Positions 52,017 through 61,304 of a stretch of DNA of 64,000 nt are shown in pieces. The notes under the pieces were generated by a model. That model was not told where the DNA came from and searched no databases. It saw only the letters and a program-made list of their open reading frames with translations. The stretch's first letter is position 1. Each line of letters begins with the position of its first letter. Origin of the DNA: DATMRF01 sp035566435 (lineage in GTDB: Bacteria; Verrucomicrobiota; Verrucomicrobiia; Limisphaerales; UBA8199); NCBI GenBank assembly GCA_035566435.1, contig DATMRF010000131.1, positions 1-64,000 on the forward strand. The letters run 5' to 3'. Made by a program: the position numbers and the translations under genes.

Positions 52017-52934
52017 CTACCACGGTCCGGCCTGGAGGTCGCCGGGGCGGATATAATATTTGTAGGCGCCGTTATCAGCGCCGACGATGATGGAATTGGT
52101 ATTGGCAGGGTCAAACTTCCGCCAACCAACATGGCCGTCTTCATAGAGGAAATTGGCGCCCTGTGGCGCATACGCGGCGCCGCGATGCGCGCAGGTGGGA
52201 TAAGGCGTGCCCAGCCCGGGGTCCACCCACCCACCCGGAGTTCGCCACTGAAGCACATCGCCCATGGTGGGAGCATTCCGGTATTCGGTACCGGGTCTCT
52301 TGCGGTAGAACCAGGCCCCGAGACCGTCTGCGTCGTACTCGCTGGCTCGGGCCCGGTTGGGGATATAGTCGTAGCCAATCAGGTTCACTTTATTCTGGTC
52401 GCCTTCATAGATCCGGTGCCATAGTTCGGTCGGACAATAAAGGACATCGTTGGCTTTGCGTTGGCCGCTGGTGGAAGTGCCTGGGGTATTCTTGTATAGG
52501 TACTGGGGATAGAAATTGGTGTTGAAGGAGAAGCTCATCCAAGCCAGGTCGATCGCCTCCGCAGACGTGTTGTCGGGAAAATAATCGCGGAAGTCATTGG
52601 CGTACAGCACCAGCGCGACACCCCACTGTTTAAGGTTCCCGGCGCATTGCGCTCGCAACGCCTTGGCCTTGGACGCGGAAAGCGCAGGCAACAACATCGC
52701 CGCGAGGATGGCAATGATCGCGATAACCACCAGGAGCTCGATCAGAGTAAAGGCCCACCTGCTGCGCAACCGCGGCTGTTGGGGAGGTGAGTTTATGAGC
52801 GCTGCGGACTTGTGCGGGGATTCTGTTGTTCGCGGTTTGGTTGTACAGCGCGTTGCAGAACTGGATGATGTGGCAGACCTGGCTGAGCCATTGACCGGAC
52901 ACCCGCCCGATAACACTCCAGGACCGGCACTCAT
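52017..52934 (-). CDS. Pseudopilin-like protein
   Basis: 305 residues. The start at 52934 overlaps the zinc-ribbon gene stop (ATGA), which supports it despite a 60-residue leader before AFTLIELLVVIAIIAILAAM. The globular part has YCPTELWHRIYEG and CAHRGAAYAPQGANFLYEDG (a DG-box variant with a spaced His). Same family as the 10927, 45971 and 55055 genes. Alternative downstream starts are not obvious. Confidence 0.8.
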   Translation of the reverse strand: MSAGPGVLSGGCPVNGSARSATSSSSATRCTTKPRTTESPHKSAALINSPPQQPRLRSRWAFTLIELLVVIAIIAILAAMLLPALSASKAKALRAQCAGNLKQWGVALVLYANDFRDYFPDNTSAEAIDLAWMSFSFNTNFYPQYLYKNTPGTSTSGQRKANDVLYCPTELWHRIYEGDQNKVNLIGYDYIPNRARASEYDADGLGAWFYRKRPGTEYRNAPTMGDVLQWRTPGGWVDPGLGTPYPTCAHRGAAYAPQGANFLYEDGHVGWRKFDPANTNSIIVGADNGAYKYYIRPGDLQAGPW

Positions 52935-53140
52935 GCCTTTTTCCCTTTGGGCACATGCGTGTCCCAGGTGTGACCGGATTCCGGTTCAACGTGCGTGAAC
53001 CCCATGCCCGCCGGCGGATTGGGGATGCGGATGAGGTGGTGGCAGGCCGGGCACTGAATCTGGCGGCCGGCGAACTGAGCCTCACACTTCAGCGGTTGAT
53101 CGCAGTGGGAACAGTAGAACTTGAATTCAGATGTGGTCAC
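52931..53140 (-). CDS. Small zinc-ribbon protein
   Basis: 69 residues from the GTG at 53140 (VTTSEFKFYCSHCDQPL). Two CxxC pairs: CSHC (residues 10-13) and CPAC (residues 32-35), a single zinc ribbon, then a short tail ending HVPKGKKA. The frame is open much further upstream but without homology and across the sppA gene. Its stop overlaps the pseudopilin start by 4 bp, so the two are translationally linked. Function unknown. Confidence 0.62.
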   Translation of the reverse strand: MTTSEFKFYCSHCDQPLKCEAQFAGRQIQCPACHHLIRIPNPPAGMGFTHVEPESGHTWDTHVPKGKKA

Positions 53141-53242
53141 AGGTAATGCCCACGTTAGCGCCAAAGCCGTGAAAATGCCAGATGCAAATGGGTTGTCACC
53201 CACCCAGTATCCCTTTAGACTGCCGCCAATTCCTTCTGGCTT

Positions 53243-55033
53243 ATGAAAACCTTCATTCGGCGGGTCCTGACGACACTGTGTGTGGCACTGGCGTGCCTGA
53301 TCATTGTTGGCCTGGTGCTTTTTGGCGTTCTCGCCGGGCTGAAAAGCAGGGCGTCCTCCATCAAACCAGGCTCGATCCTCGTCTTCGACATGTCGGTAAA
53401 CATCACCGACGGTCCGGGAGGATTCGACCCGGAGCAGGCGGTTCAGGATGCGGTGCTGGGTGAAGGCCAGGCGGCGAACGTGAGGCTTTATCCACTGGTC
53501 CGCGCGGTGGAACAAGCGGCCGCAGATAAGCGCATCGCCGGCCTCTTCCTACACGGCTCACTCACACCCCGCGCCTATGGCTCCGGTTACGGGGCGCTCA
53601 AGGAGTTGCGGGCCGCGCTCGAAAAGTTCAAGCAATCCGGCAAGCCAATCCACGCTTACCTGGTTGCCCCGACGACCAGGGATTATTACCTGGCCTCGGT
53701 CGCCAATTCGCTCGTGCTCAATCCGCGCGGCTTGCTGCTCGTCAACGGGCTGGTCGCCGAAACCACTTACTACGCCGGGGCGCTGGAACAGTACGGTGTC
53801 GGCATGCAAGTCGTCCGGGTTGGCAAATACAAATCGTATGTCGAGCCCTTCATCCGCAAGGATATGAGTCCGGAGAGCCGCGAACAAACCGGGCAGCTGC
53901 TCGGCGCGTTGTGGGACGAGATTCTGCAGTCCATCTCGATGGGCCGCGGCCTGGATCCCCGCCAGGTCCAGGCCTGGGTGGAAAAGGCCGAGGGGTTGAA
54001 GCCCGCGGATGCCCTGACCCGGAAGCTTGTGGATAAACTCGCTTACTTCGACGAGGAACTGGCTGCTTTAAAGAAGCTCAGCGGGCACACTGTTCCGGGC
54101 GAGGCTTTGCCCCAAGTTGACCTTGTCAGCTATGCCGCCGCAGCGAAGAAGCACGAACGCAAGTCGGCCAACAAAATCGCCGTCATATACGCTGAAGGCC
54201 CCATCCTGGACGGTGAAGGCGGTCCCGGGGTTGTTGGCGGCGACTCCTTCGCCCGCCAGATCCGCGAGCTGCGTGATGAGAAATCCGTGAAGGCGATCGT
54301 CTTGCGCGTCAACAGCCCCGGCGGCAGTGCCACCGCTTCCGATGTAATCCAACGCGAACTCACACTGACCCGGAAAACCAAACCGGTCGTGGTCTCCATG
54401 GGCACGGTGGCGGCCTCCGGCGGCTATTGGATTTCGGCCGGCGCCGACCGCATTTTTGCCGAGCCGAATACGGTCACCGGCTCGATCGGCATTCTGGGCA
54501 TGATTCCCAATGTGAAGGAGCTGGCGAATCGGCATGGCATTACGTGGGATTCGGTCAAAACCGCAAAGTACGCTGATTTCTTCCGTATCACCCGCCCCAA
54601 GACACCCGAGGAAATGGCGCTCTTCCAGGACTTGATTAACGATGGTTACGATAAGTTTCTCCAGCTTGTGGCAACAGGCCGCAACAAAACCAAAGAGGCG
54701 GTGCATGAGATTGCCCAGGGCCGGGTTTGGTCCGGCCGCGACGCCGAGAAAGTCGGGCTAGTGGACGAGTTTGGCGGGCTGGGCAAAGCCCTTGCCTTTG
54801 CCGCAAAGAAAGCCAACCTTGGAGAGAACTGGAGCGTCAAGGAATTTCCACAGGAAGGCGATTTCTTCGAAACCCTCTCTGAGATGCTGGGTGGCGGAAA
54901 AAAGCCAGTCGCGCACACGGACCCGGTCACCACCCTGCTTGGCGAGGTGGGCGAGGATTTGCGGACCATGCGCGCCCTGAACGATCCCGCCGGAGTTTAC
55001 GCATTGATGCCGGAGACGCTGCGGATCAAATAA
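53243..55033 (+). CDS. sppA: Signal peptide peptidase SppA, 67-kDa type
   Basis: 596 residues. N-terminal membrane anchor (residues 10-35). Two tandem S49 peptidase-like domains: the first (about 45-290) has the conserved Lys region (VVRVGKYKSYVEPFIRKDMSPE), and the second (about 310-520) has the catalytic Ser in GTVAASGGYWISAGADRIFAE. This is the long two-domain SppA layout. It degrades cleaved signal peptides in the membrane. Divergent from the zinc-ribbon gene. Confidence 0.9.
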   Translation: MKTFIRRVLTTLCVALACLIIVGLVLFGVLAGLKSRASSIKPGSILVFDMSVNITDGPGGFDPEQAVQDAVLGEGQAANVRLYPLVRAVEQAAADKRIAGLFLHGSLTPRAYGSGYGALKELRAALEKFKQSGKPIHAYLVAPTTRDYYLASVANSLVLNPRGLLLVNGLVAETTYYAGALEQYGVGMQVVRVGKYKSYVEPFIRKDMSPESREQTGQLLGALWDEILQSISMGRGLDPRQVQAWVEKAEGLKPADALTRKLVDKLAYFDEELAALKKLSGHTVPGEALPQVDLVSYAAAAKKHERKSANKIAVIYAEGPILDGEGGPGVVGGDSFARQIRELRDEKSVKAIVLRVNSPGGSATASDVIQRELTLTRKTKPVVVSMGTVAASGGYWISAGADRIFAEPNTVTGSIGILGMIPNVKELANRHGITWDSVKTAKYADFFRITRPKTPEEMALFQDLINDGYDKFLQLVATGRNKTKEAVHEIAQGRVWSGRDAEKVGLVDEFGGLGKALAFAAKKANLGENWSVKEFPQEGDFFETLSEMLGGGKKPVAHTDPVTTLLGEVGEDLRTMRALNDPAGVYALMPETLRIK

Positions 55034-55054
55034 CTACCGGGAGGCAGTTGCGCC

Positions 55055-55834
55055 CTACCACCAAGGGGCGTCGATGTCGAACCAGCCGGATTGATATTTC
55101 GGGTCGGTCTCGTAAGCCGGCGGGAAGTGCCAGTACAGAACATGGCCGTCGCCGAAGAGAATGTTCATCCAGCGCCGGCCTTTGTAGTTGTGCCAGTCGT
55201 CGTGGGGGTCGTTGACGCCACGATTGGGGTGCCAGGGCCAATCGCCGCAAATGAGTTTGGTGGCGGGCCGTTTGGCCACCTCGGAGGCCTTGAGCGCGGG
55301 CGATTGGATGGGGTATATGGAATCGCCGGTCACGTGCTCGGTGCCCGCAAAGTTTCCTGCCCATTCCGTCAGGTAGCTGTTACCCCAGCCATCCCAACAA
55401 GATTTCGGGGTCGGGTTCAGGCCGTCCCCGCGGTCGGCCGGGCAGTGAAAGGTTCCCAAAGCTGGCGCGTATCGGTTCAGCGGGCGGTTGGTCTCCCACT
55501 GATCGCCGCCGTAAGTGTTGGCGAAGCCGCTGACGTAAGGGATGGCTGGTCGCTGGCCTCCGAAGGCAGCCCAGCCATCGTGGTAAGGGTAACTATCCTG
55601 GTAATCCTGAGTGTACATGATAAAGGCCAGGCCGATCTGGCGCTCGTTGCTGTAACATTGGGCCTGGAGTCCTTTGGCTTTCGCCTTCGCCAGGGCAGGC
55701 AACAACATCGCCGCAAGAATGGCGATGATGGCGATGACGACCAGCAACTCGATCAGCGTGAAGGCCCGACGGCAGCCCATAGTCGAAGGCAGATGCGAAG
55801 GCGGCTCCCTATGCGTCGAGCTCATGGTCTTCAT
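55055..55834 (-). CDS. Pseudopilin-like protein
   Basis: 259 residues from MKTMSSTHREPP at 55834. The ATG overlaps the TGA of the upstream carboxypeptidase gene (ATGA), which decides the start against a longer open frame. The prepilin motif is AFTLIELLVVIAIIAILAAM at about residues 24-43, and the DG box is NILFGDGHVLYW. Same family as the genes at 10927, 45971 and 52017. Confidence 0.84.
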   Translation of the reverse strand: MKTMSSTHREPPSHLPSTMGCRRAFTLIELLVVIAIIAILAAMLLPALAKAKAKGLQAQCYSNERQIGLAFIMYTQDYQDSYPYHDGWAAFGGQRPAIPYVSGFANTYGGDQWETNRPLNRYAPALGTFHCPADRGDGLNPTPKSCWDGWGNSYLTEWAGNFAGTEHVTGDSIYPIQSPALKASEVAKRPATKLICGDWPWHPNRGVNDPHDDWHNYKGRRWMNILFGDGHVLYWHFPPAYETDPKYQSGWFDIDAPWW

Positions 55835-57546
55835 CCCCCACGCGTCGCCGTGTGGACGGGTTGCTGGCTGAGGGCGTCCTTGAGGAAGGCCTCGAAGTCC
55901 GCCTTGAACTTCACGCGGGACGGCTTGTGAATATAAAGCATGTGTCCGGATTCGTAGTAGGAGAACCGGAGATTGGCGCGGATGGGGGGCTCGAGATTCA
56001 TCGCCGCGACGACGGTTTCGGCGCCGAAGAAAGGTGTCGCCAGATCGTAATAGCTGCAAGTCACCCAGACTTTGAGGTAGGGATTGCGGGTCATCGCCTT
56101 GCGCAGGTCTTCGGCGGTGTTGGGGAATCCGTTGACTGCCGCGCCGTAGTTCCAGGGCTCGACGTCCGCGAAGAGTTCATACGGAAGATCGCTCTCGAAC
56201 TGCAGTTCGCGGCGCACATAGTCGTTAAAGGCGGCGCCGAGCGGGCCGGTCACGGCCTCATCGCTCGGGTCATATTCCTGCTGCTGGTCGCCCGTAACAT
56301 CCGTGCCTGGCTCATAGTGGAACCCGCTGAACCGCGCATCGAGCCGGCCCAGCATTTTGCCCTCCGCCCGCAGAAGATGGGTAAAGAACTGGGTGTCCTT
56401 TATTCGGAGCTTCCACTGGAGGATGTCCCCGACGGGCAGCCCGGTGAAGCGGCTGAGCTCGCCGGCCAGACGTTGCTTGTCGGCGACGGGGAGCAGGTCG
56501 CCTCGGGCCAGGGCAATGGCGTAGTCATTGCCCGCAAAGGCGCGGGCTGAGGAGACCACCTCAGCCAGGCTCTGCGCCTCGAGGTCGGTGGGGAGTTTCT
56601 TGTGATACCAGGCGCTCGCAGCATAGCTCGGCAGGAATTGGACATACGGATCGTTGTTTTGCGGTGTGAACTGAAGCGACTGAAAATTGAGCGCCGAGGA
56701 AACCAGGATGATGCCGTTGAGATAAAGACCGTAGCGATTTTGCAGGTAGGCCGACAGGCCGGCGGCGCGCGTGGTGCCATAGCTCTCGCCCAGGATGAAC
56801 TTAGGGGAGAGCCAGCGGGTGTTGCGTGAGGTGTAGAGCCGGATGAAATCGCCGACGCTGGCGATGTCTTCTTTGAGCCCATGGTATTGGCTCGGGTCCT
56901 CCTTCGCCACCGGACGGCTGTAACCTGTGGAAACCGGATCGATGAACACCAGGTCCGTGCGGTCGAGCCAGGTGGACTCATTATCGGTCAGCCGGTAGGG
57001 CGGGGGCGGCGCCTCACCTTCGTCCGTGAGACTCGCGCGCCGGGGCGCGATCGAGGCCATGTGAAGCCAAACCGAGGACGAGCCGGGCCCGCCGTTGAAC
57101 GCGAAGGTTATCGGGCGAGTCGAGGGGTCGCCCGCGCTATCGAGAGTGTAGGCGACGAAAAAGACCTTGGCCTTGGGCTTGAGGCCGTCCTTGGTCTTGC
57201 CTGGCTCGGGCTCCGGCCTGGTCTCAGACTTGACCTCGGGAACCGGTTTCTGGTCCGGTGGCTTAACCAGCGGCTTCCCCTCCTCCTCTTTGAGAACGAT
57301 GTAGCCGGCGGTTGCGTGGTACTTCAGCGTCTTGCCCGCAACTGAGAGAGAATGGCTGGTGGCGGAGAGCGGCGGTTCCTCAAACACCTTGTCTTCACCC
57401 CTCATGTCCCTTTCCGCCTCCTTCCGGGTGTCGGCCTTGGCGGCCACTTTGGCCGCGCCGTCCGCACTCAAGTCTGCGCGAAGACAAGAGCTGAACGTGA
57501 CGAGCAGCGACAAGCCAACGAGGCTCTTCCAGAACACGGTGTTCAT
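55831..57546 (-). CDS. Serine carboxypeptidase (peptidase S10), lipoprotein
   Basis: 571 residues from MNTVFWKSLVGL; twelve upstream codons are open but precede the signal. Lipobox-like TFSSC at residues 17-21 suggests an acylated lipoprotein. Conserved S10 parts: FNGGPGSSSVWLHM (oxyanion), LGESYGTTRAAG (catalytic Ser), YYDLATPFFGAE (Asp) and ESGHMLYIHKPSR (His). Releases C-terminal residues from peptides, probably in the periplasm or on the outer membrane. Translationally coupled to the pseudopilin gene. Confidence 0.87.
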   Translation of the reverse strand: MNTVFWKSLVGLSLLVTFSSCLRADLSADGAAKVAAKADTRKEAERDMRGEDKVFEEPPLSATSHSLSVAGKTLKYHATAGYIVLKEEEGKPLVKPPDQKPVPEVKSETRPEPEPGKTKDGLKPKAKVFFVAYTLDSAGDPSTRPITFAFNGGPGSSSVWLHMASIAPRRASLTDEGEAPPPPYRLTDNESTWLDRTDLVFIDPVSTGYSRPVAKEDPSQYHGLKEDIASVGDFIRLYTSRNTRWLSPKFILGESYGTTRAAGLSAYLQNRYGLYLNGIILVSSALNFQSLQFTPQNNDPYVQFLPSYAASAWYHKKLPTDLEAQSLAEVVSSARAFAGNDYAIALARGDLLPVADKQRLAGELSRFTGLPVGDILQWKLRIKDTQFFTHLLRAEGKMLGRLDARFSGFHYEPGTDVTGDQQQEYDPSDEAVTGPLGAAFNDYVRRELQFESDLPYELFADVEPWNYGAAVNGFPNTAEDLRKAMTRNPYLKVWVTCSYYDLATPFFGAETVVAAMNLEPPIRANLRFSYYESGHMLYIHKPSRVKFKADFEAFLKDALSQQPVHTATRGG

Positions 57547-57643
57547 AAGCCGTAGTCTGCCACCAAATCGGGTCACTTGCAACGTCCGGGACCGCGGGTC
57601 GTGAACGTTGACTCCGCTGCCGCCCCAGCCTTATACTGCAACC

Positions 57644-58123
57644 ATGGCAGATGCAGGCGATCAATGCGCCCGGCGGCGGTTCATGGACTTTCTGGCGGGC
57701 AAAAACCTTCGCCTTACGGCGCAACGCCGCGCCATCATCGAAACCGCGTTTAACACCCGCCAGCATTTCACGGCCGACCAGCTCTTGACCTGGTCACAGC
57801 GGCGCGATAAATCGGTCTCGCGGGCGACGGTTTATCGCACGCTGCCCCTGCTCACCGAGAGCGGCTTGATCCGCGAAATGGACTTCGGGAAAGATCGCAA
57901 GATCTACGATCCTAACTACGCCGAACACCCCCATCATAATCATATCATCTGCCAGGACTGCGAAAAGATCGTCGAGTTCGAGAGCGCCAAAATCGCTCAA
58001 CTCGAGAACGAGATCAGCCACCGCCTGGGCTTCTCCCTCAAATCCCACCGGCTGCAGATCACGGCCCATTGCGAGGAATTCAGGAAACTTGGCACGTGCA
58101 GGAAGAGAGCTGGGGCCGAGTGA
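57644..58123 (+). CDS. Fur-family transcriptional regulator
   Basis: 159 residues from MADAGDQCARR; a TTG twelve codons earlier is less likely. N-terminal winged helix (LRLTAQRRAIIETAF, SVSRATVYRTLPLLTESGLI). Metal sites: HPHHNHIICQDC with a CxxC pair, and HCEEFRKLGTC near the end. Length and motifs fit Fur/Zur/PerR-type metal-responsive repressors. Which metal is sensed is not clear. Divergent from the carboxypeptidase gene with a 97-bp intergenic region. Confidence 0.87.
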   Translation: MADAGDQCARRRFMDFLAGKNLRLTAQRRAIIETAFNTRQHFTADQLLTWSQRRDKSVSRATVYRTLPLLTESGLIREMDFGKDRKIYDPNYAEHPHHNHIICQDCEKIVEFESAKIAQLENEISHRLGFSLKSHRLQITAHCEEFRKLGTCRKRAGAE

Positions 58124-58189
58124 GGCGGATTCGGGTCCTGGGAAATTGGACGGTCGGAATATCGGGGTGCCGCGGCGTTGGAATAGCGC

Positions 58190-58258
58190 GCATCCAATCC
58201 CCCATTAATCCATAGCTTCATCACTCCACCAATCCATCACTCCGCTTCCCGCGCACTT
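58190..58258. repeat. Intergenic CCAT/TCACTCC short repeats
   Basis: Units CCATTAATCCAT, CATCACTCCACCAATCCATCA and similar, complementary to the GATGGATTAGTGG units at 8004-8066. Between the Fur gene and the next gene; nothing else is seen in this spacer. Confidence 0.5.
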
Positions 58259-58297
58259 TTCGCTTCCGTTGCCCCAATTAGTGGGCAGATTCTGCGT

Positions 58298-59323
58298 ATG
58301 CCCGGGAAGCCCCAGCGCGGCGCGGCGGTGCTGCCGACCGACACGCCCGAATTATTCCGGGCGGCGGTGCGCCGCGCGGCGGAACTGCTCCGCGCCGGCG
58401 AAGTAGTCGCGTTGCCAACCGAAACGGTTTATGGGCTGGCGGCCAATGCGCTGGACGTGGCGGCAGTCGAGCGAATTTTTGAAATTAAAGGCCGGCCGGC
58501 GCATAATCCCATTATTGTCCATGTCGCCGGCGTCGCGATGGCCGAACGTTGCGTGCAGGAGTGGCCCACGCTGGCGGACCGGCTCGCAAAGGCCTTTTGG
58601 CCCGGACCCCTCACGCTGGTGCTGCCACGCGCCCCGGTAATCCCTGATGTGGTAACGGCCGGAGGCCCAACGGTAGGCGTGCGGTGGCCGAGCCATCCTT
58701 TCATTCAAGCGGTGCTTCAGGAATGCGGCTTCCCGCTGGCCGCACCCAGCGCCAATCTCTCCAACCGGGTTTCACCGACCAACGCGGCGCACGTGAGCAA
58801 ACAATTGGGCGACCGCGTTCGCCTGATCATCGATGGCGGCCAATCGCAAGTCGGCATTGAATCGACAGTGCTCGATGTTTCCGTGGTGCCGCCGCGGCTC
58901 TTGCGGCCAGGCATGATCCACGAGCAGGCCCTCGTGGCGGTCACGGGCGAATTGGCGGTGGGTCAGCGGGCTACAGGCGCCGTGTTGAAAAGCCCGGGGC
59001 TGCTCCGGAAACATTACTCGCCTCGAGCCAGGCTGGTGATCTGGTCATGGCGGGACGAACCCGAGTTGCGCCGGCGCAGTGCCGAGTGCGGGGTGCGGGA
59101 TGGACGCATTCACATCATTGCCCATACCCGGGTGCCTGCGGGGGAAGGTTTCGGGCGGGTTTCAGTCATTCCGCACGATGCAGAGGCGTTTGCGCGGGCG
59201 CTATACGGGGAGCTGCACGAGTGCGATGAAGCCGGTGCGGAGCTGATAGTCGTCGAAGCCTTGCCGGAAACGAATGAATGGCAGGCGATTGCGGATCGTC
59301 TGAACAGAGCAGCCGCGGCCTAG
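58298..59323 (+). CDS. Threonylcarbamoyl-AMP synthase (Sua5 type)
   Basis: 341 residues. YrdC domain (residues 20-220) with VVALPTETVYGLAANALD, IFEIKGRPAHNPIIVHV, FWPGPLTLVLPR and AAPSANLSNRVSPTNAAHV. The motif SPGLLRKHYSPRARLVIW begins the C-terminal Sua5 domain (about 225-340), which distinguishes it from short TsaC. It makes threonylcarbamoyl-AMP from threonine, bicarbonate and ATP for tRNA t6A37. The TsaD/B/E partners are not in the window. Confidence 0.92.
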   Translation: MPGKPQRGAAVLPTDTPELFRAAVRRAAELLRAGEVVALPTETVYGLAANALDVAAVERIFEIKGRPAHNPIIVHVAGVAMAERCVQEWPTLADRLAKAFWPGPLTLVLPRAPVIPDVVTAGGPTVGVRWPSHPFIQAVLQECGFPLAAPSANLSNRVSPTNAAHVSKQLGDRVRLIIDGGQSQVGIESTVLDVSVVPPRLLRPGMIHEQALVAVTGELAVGQRATGAVLKSPGLLRKHYSPRARLVIWSWRDEPELRRRSAECGVRDGRIHIIAHTRVPAGEGFGRVSVIPHDAEAFARALYGELHECDEAGAELIVVEALPETNEWQAIADRLNRAAAA

Positions 59324-59689
59324 CCCGCATACCCGCGAGGCGGGAACGCCGCATGTTGCCGGCTTACGGGGTCCGAATGGTCTCAGCAGGCAATATGCCG
59401 ACGCTCCGGCATGTCGGCATTCCGCGCTGGAGATGTCATGACGTCAGCAACCGAACCGGGTGGGGCGATAGATCAGATGAAACTTTTCGGCTCGACCCGT
59501 GTCTGATCAGGGACGTCCGCGGAGTTCGCCTGCCTGCGGTGCGCGTTCAACCTGGTTTGGCCAGACTGCGGGCGGGCGGCGCCGGCCGGTTGTCCCTCTG
59601 GACCACCCCAGAACGGAGCCGCCACGCGTCGTGAGCCAGGCCGCTTGTTTATTTGACGGATTGAAGCAGATAACCCAATCTTCGCGCCC
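59324..59689. other. 366-bp spacer, nothing assigned
   Basis: No recognisable gene, RNA or repeat family. Small imperfect hairpins are present (for example around 59415, CGACGCTCCGGCATGTCGGC). It must hold the promoter of the outer-membrane protein gene that follows. Confidence 0.4.
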
Positions 59690-61180
59690 ATGAGACTGTT
59701 CAGAATCCTGTCCGCCCTAGTCGGGGCCTCGACCTTGACCCTGGCTCAAACGAACCCTCCGGTGGAGGTCCGCCAATTATCACTGCAGGACTGCATCGAG
59801 CTGGCCCTCAAGCGCAACCTGGACCTCCAGATTGGCCGCTATGGACCAAAGATTTCACTGTTTAATCTCAATGCCGCCTACGGCGCGTTCGACCCGTCGT
59901 TGAATCTTTCCGGCCAGCACCAGCACTCTGAAAGTGGCGACCAACTGCTCGCGGGTGGATTCGTCATCCCGGGCTCGAAGACCGATGCTAATTCCTTCAG
60001 TAGCAGCGTCGCAGGAACGTCACCTATCGGGACCACCTACACCGTGCAGGGAAACGCATCCGACACCTACGGCAACAGCGGAGCAAACCAATTTGAAAAC
60101 AGCGTCGGGTCGGCTTCATTTCACCTCACGCAGCCGCTGTTGAAGAACTTCTGGATCGACAATAATCGCCTGACGATTCGTGTCGCGAAGAACCGGCTCA
60201 AGTATTCGGGTCTCGTTTTGAAGCTGCAGGTCATGCAAACGATCACCAAGCTGGAGCAGGCTTATTATGACCTCATCTATGACCAGGAAAATGTCATCGT
60301 GCAAAAGAAAGCCGTCGAGCTGGCAGAACGCCTTGTAGCGGAAAACAAAAAACGGCTGGAAGTCGGCGCCCTGGCTCCCCTGGACCTTCAATCCGCAGAA
60401 GCTCAAGCTGCTTCCACCCGGGCCCAGGTCATCCTCGCCCAGAGTCAGCTCGGCACTCAGGAGCGAGTCGTTAAGCAATTAATTACTGACCAATTCAGAG
60501 AATGGGCCGACGTCCCGCTCGAGCCGACTGGCAAACTCAAGGCCACGCCTCCCGTAGTGAATCGGCAGGACAGTTGGGGCAAGGGGCTTACGGAGCGGCC
60601 GGAACTGCTGCAGGCCAGGTTGGACGTCGAGAAACAGGGCATCCAGCTCAAGTACGACAAGAACCAGCTTTACCCCGAGCTGGACGGTTTCTTCACCTAT
60701 GGCTACAACGGCACCGGTCGGGAGTTCAGCGATGCGCTCAATGATGTCCAGCAAGCGGACAAGAGATTTTACACTTATGGCGGCCAGATCACCATTCCGC
60801 TCGCCAACATCCGGGCCCGCAACTCTTACCGCGCCGACAGGGCTTCCATGGAGCAGCTCGTCCTGACCCTCAAGCAACTGGAGCAGAACATTATGATCGC
60901 GATCGACAACGATATCGGCACGATTCTGGCGAACTTCGACCAGGTCCAGGCCACCCGCACCGCCCGCGAATACGAAGAGTCCGCGCTCGAAGCCGAACAG
61001 AAGAAGCTCGAAAGCGGCAAGAGCACCACCTATACCGTTTTGCAGGTGCAGCGCGACCTGACCACCGCCCGGGGCAATGAAATCCAGGCCCTCGATAATT
61101 ATCTCAAGAGCCTTTCCCAGCTCAGCATAGACGAAGGTTCCACTCTCAACCGCCTCGACATCAACTTCGAGGCGAATTGA
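59690..61180 (+). CDS. TolC-family outer membrane efflux protein
   Basis: 496 residues. Signal peptide 1-19 (ILSALVGASTLTLAQ). Two OEP repeats of long helices: first from LSLQDCIELALKRNLDLQI to about 260, second from 290 to 480 with helices rich in Gln, Ala and Glu (RADRASMEQLVLTLKQLEQN, EAEQKKLESGKSTTYTVLQV). Typical outer-membrane channel of export or efflux systems. No inner-membrane pump or adaptor gene is adjacent, so the substrate is unknown. Confidence 0.85.
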   Translation: MRLFRILSALVGASTLTLAQTNPPVEVRQLSLQDCIELALKRNLDLQIGRYGPKISLFNLNAAYGAFDPSLNLSGQHQHSESGDQLLAGGFVIPGSKTDANSFSSSVAGTSPIGTTYTVQGNASDTYGNSGANQFENSVGSASFHLTQPLLKNFWIDNNRLTIRVAKNRLKYSGLVLKLQVMQTITKLEQAYYDLIYDQENVIVQKKAVELAERLVAENKKRLEVGALAPLDLQSAEAQAASTRAQVILAQSQLGTQERVVKQLITDQFREWADVPLEPTGKLKATPPVVNRQDSWGKGLTERPELLQARLDVEKQGIQLKYDKNQLYPELDGFFTYGYNGTGREFSDALNDVQQADKRFYTYGGQITIPLANIRARNSYRADRASMEQLVLTLKQLEQNIMIAIDNDIGTILANFDQVQATRTAREYEESALEAEQKKLESGKSTTYTVLQVQRDLTTARGNEIQALDNYLKSLSQLSIDEGSTLNRLDINFEAN

Positions 61181-61192
61181 ACCGTTGAAAAG

Positions 61193-61291
61193 ATGGCTGC
61201 CGGCCAGCCGGATATCGCTCACCGCACCGCGGTCTTGCTGGAAGCCTTTAAGGCCGGCAAGGCCTTCCACCCCGAAACCAGCGCGTGGTGA
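61193..61291 (+). CDS. Possible 32-residue peptide
   Basis: ATG AT 61193, 12 bp after the TolC-like stop, encoding MAAGQPDIAHRTAVLLEAFK and 12 more residues (ending ETSAW). Codon usage looks like real coding sequence, but the ribosome-binding site is weak and no homology is known. It may be a decayed gene fragment rather than a working gene. Confidence 0.25.
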   Translation: MAAGQPDIAHRTAVLLEAFKAGKAFHPETSAW

Positions 61292-61304
61292 TAGAAAACC
61301 ACGG

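Noticed and set aside
53200..53515. Long N-terminal extension of the zinc-ribbon gene (up to 194 codons)
   Set aside because: The upstream part is antisense to the start of sppA, has no homology, and the GTG at 53140 directly precedes the conserved ribbon.
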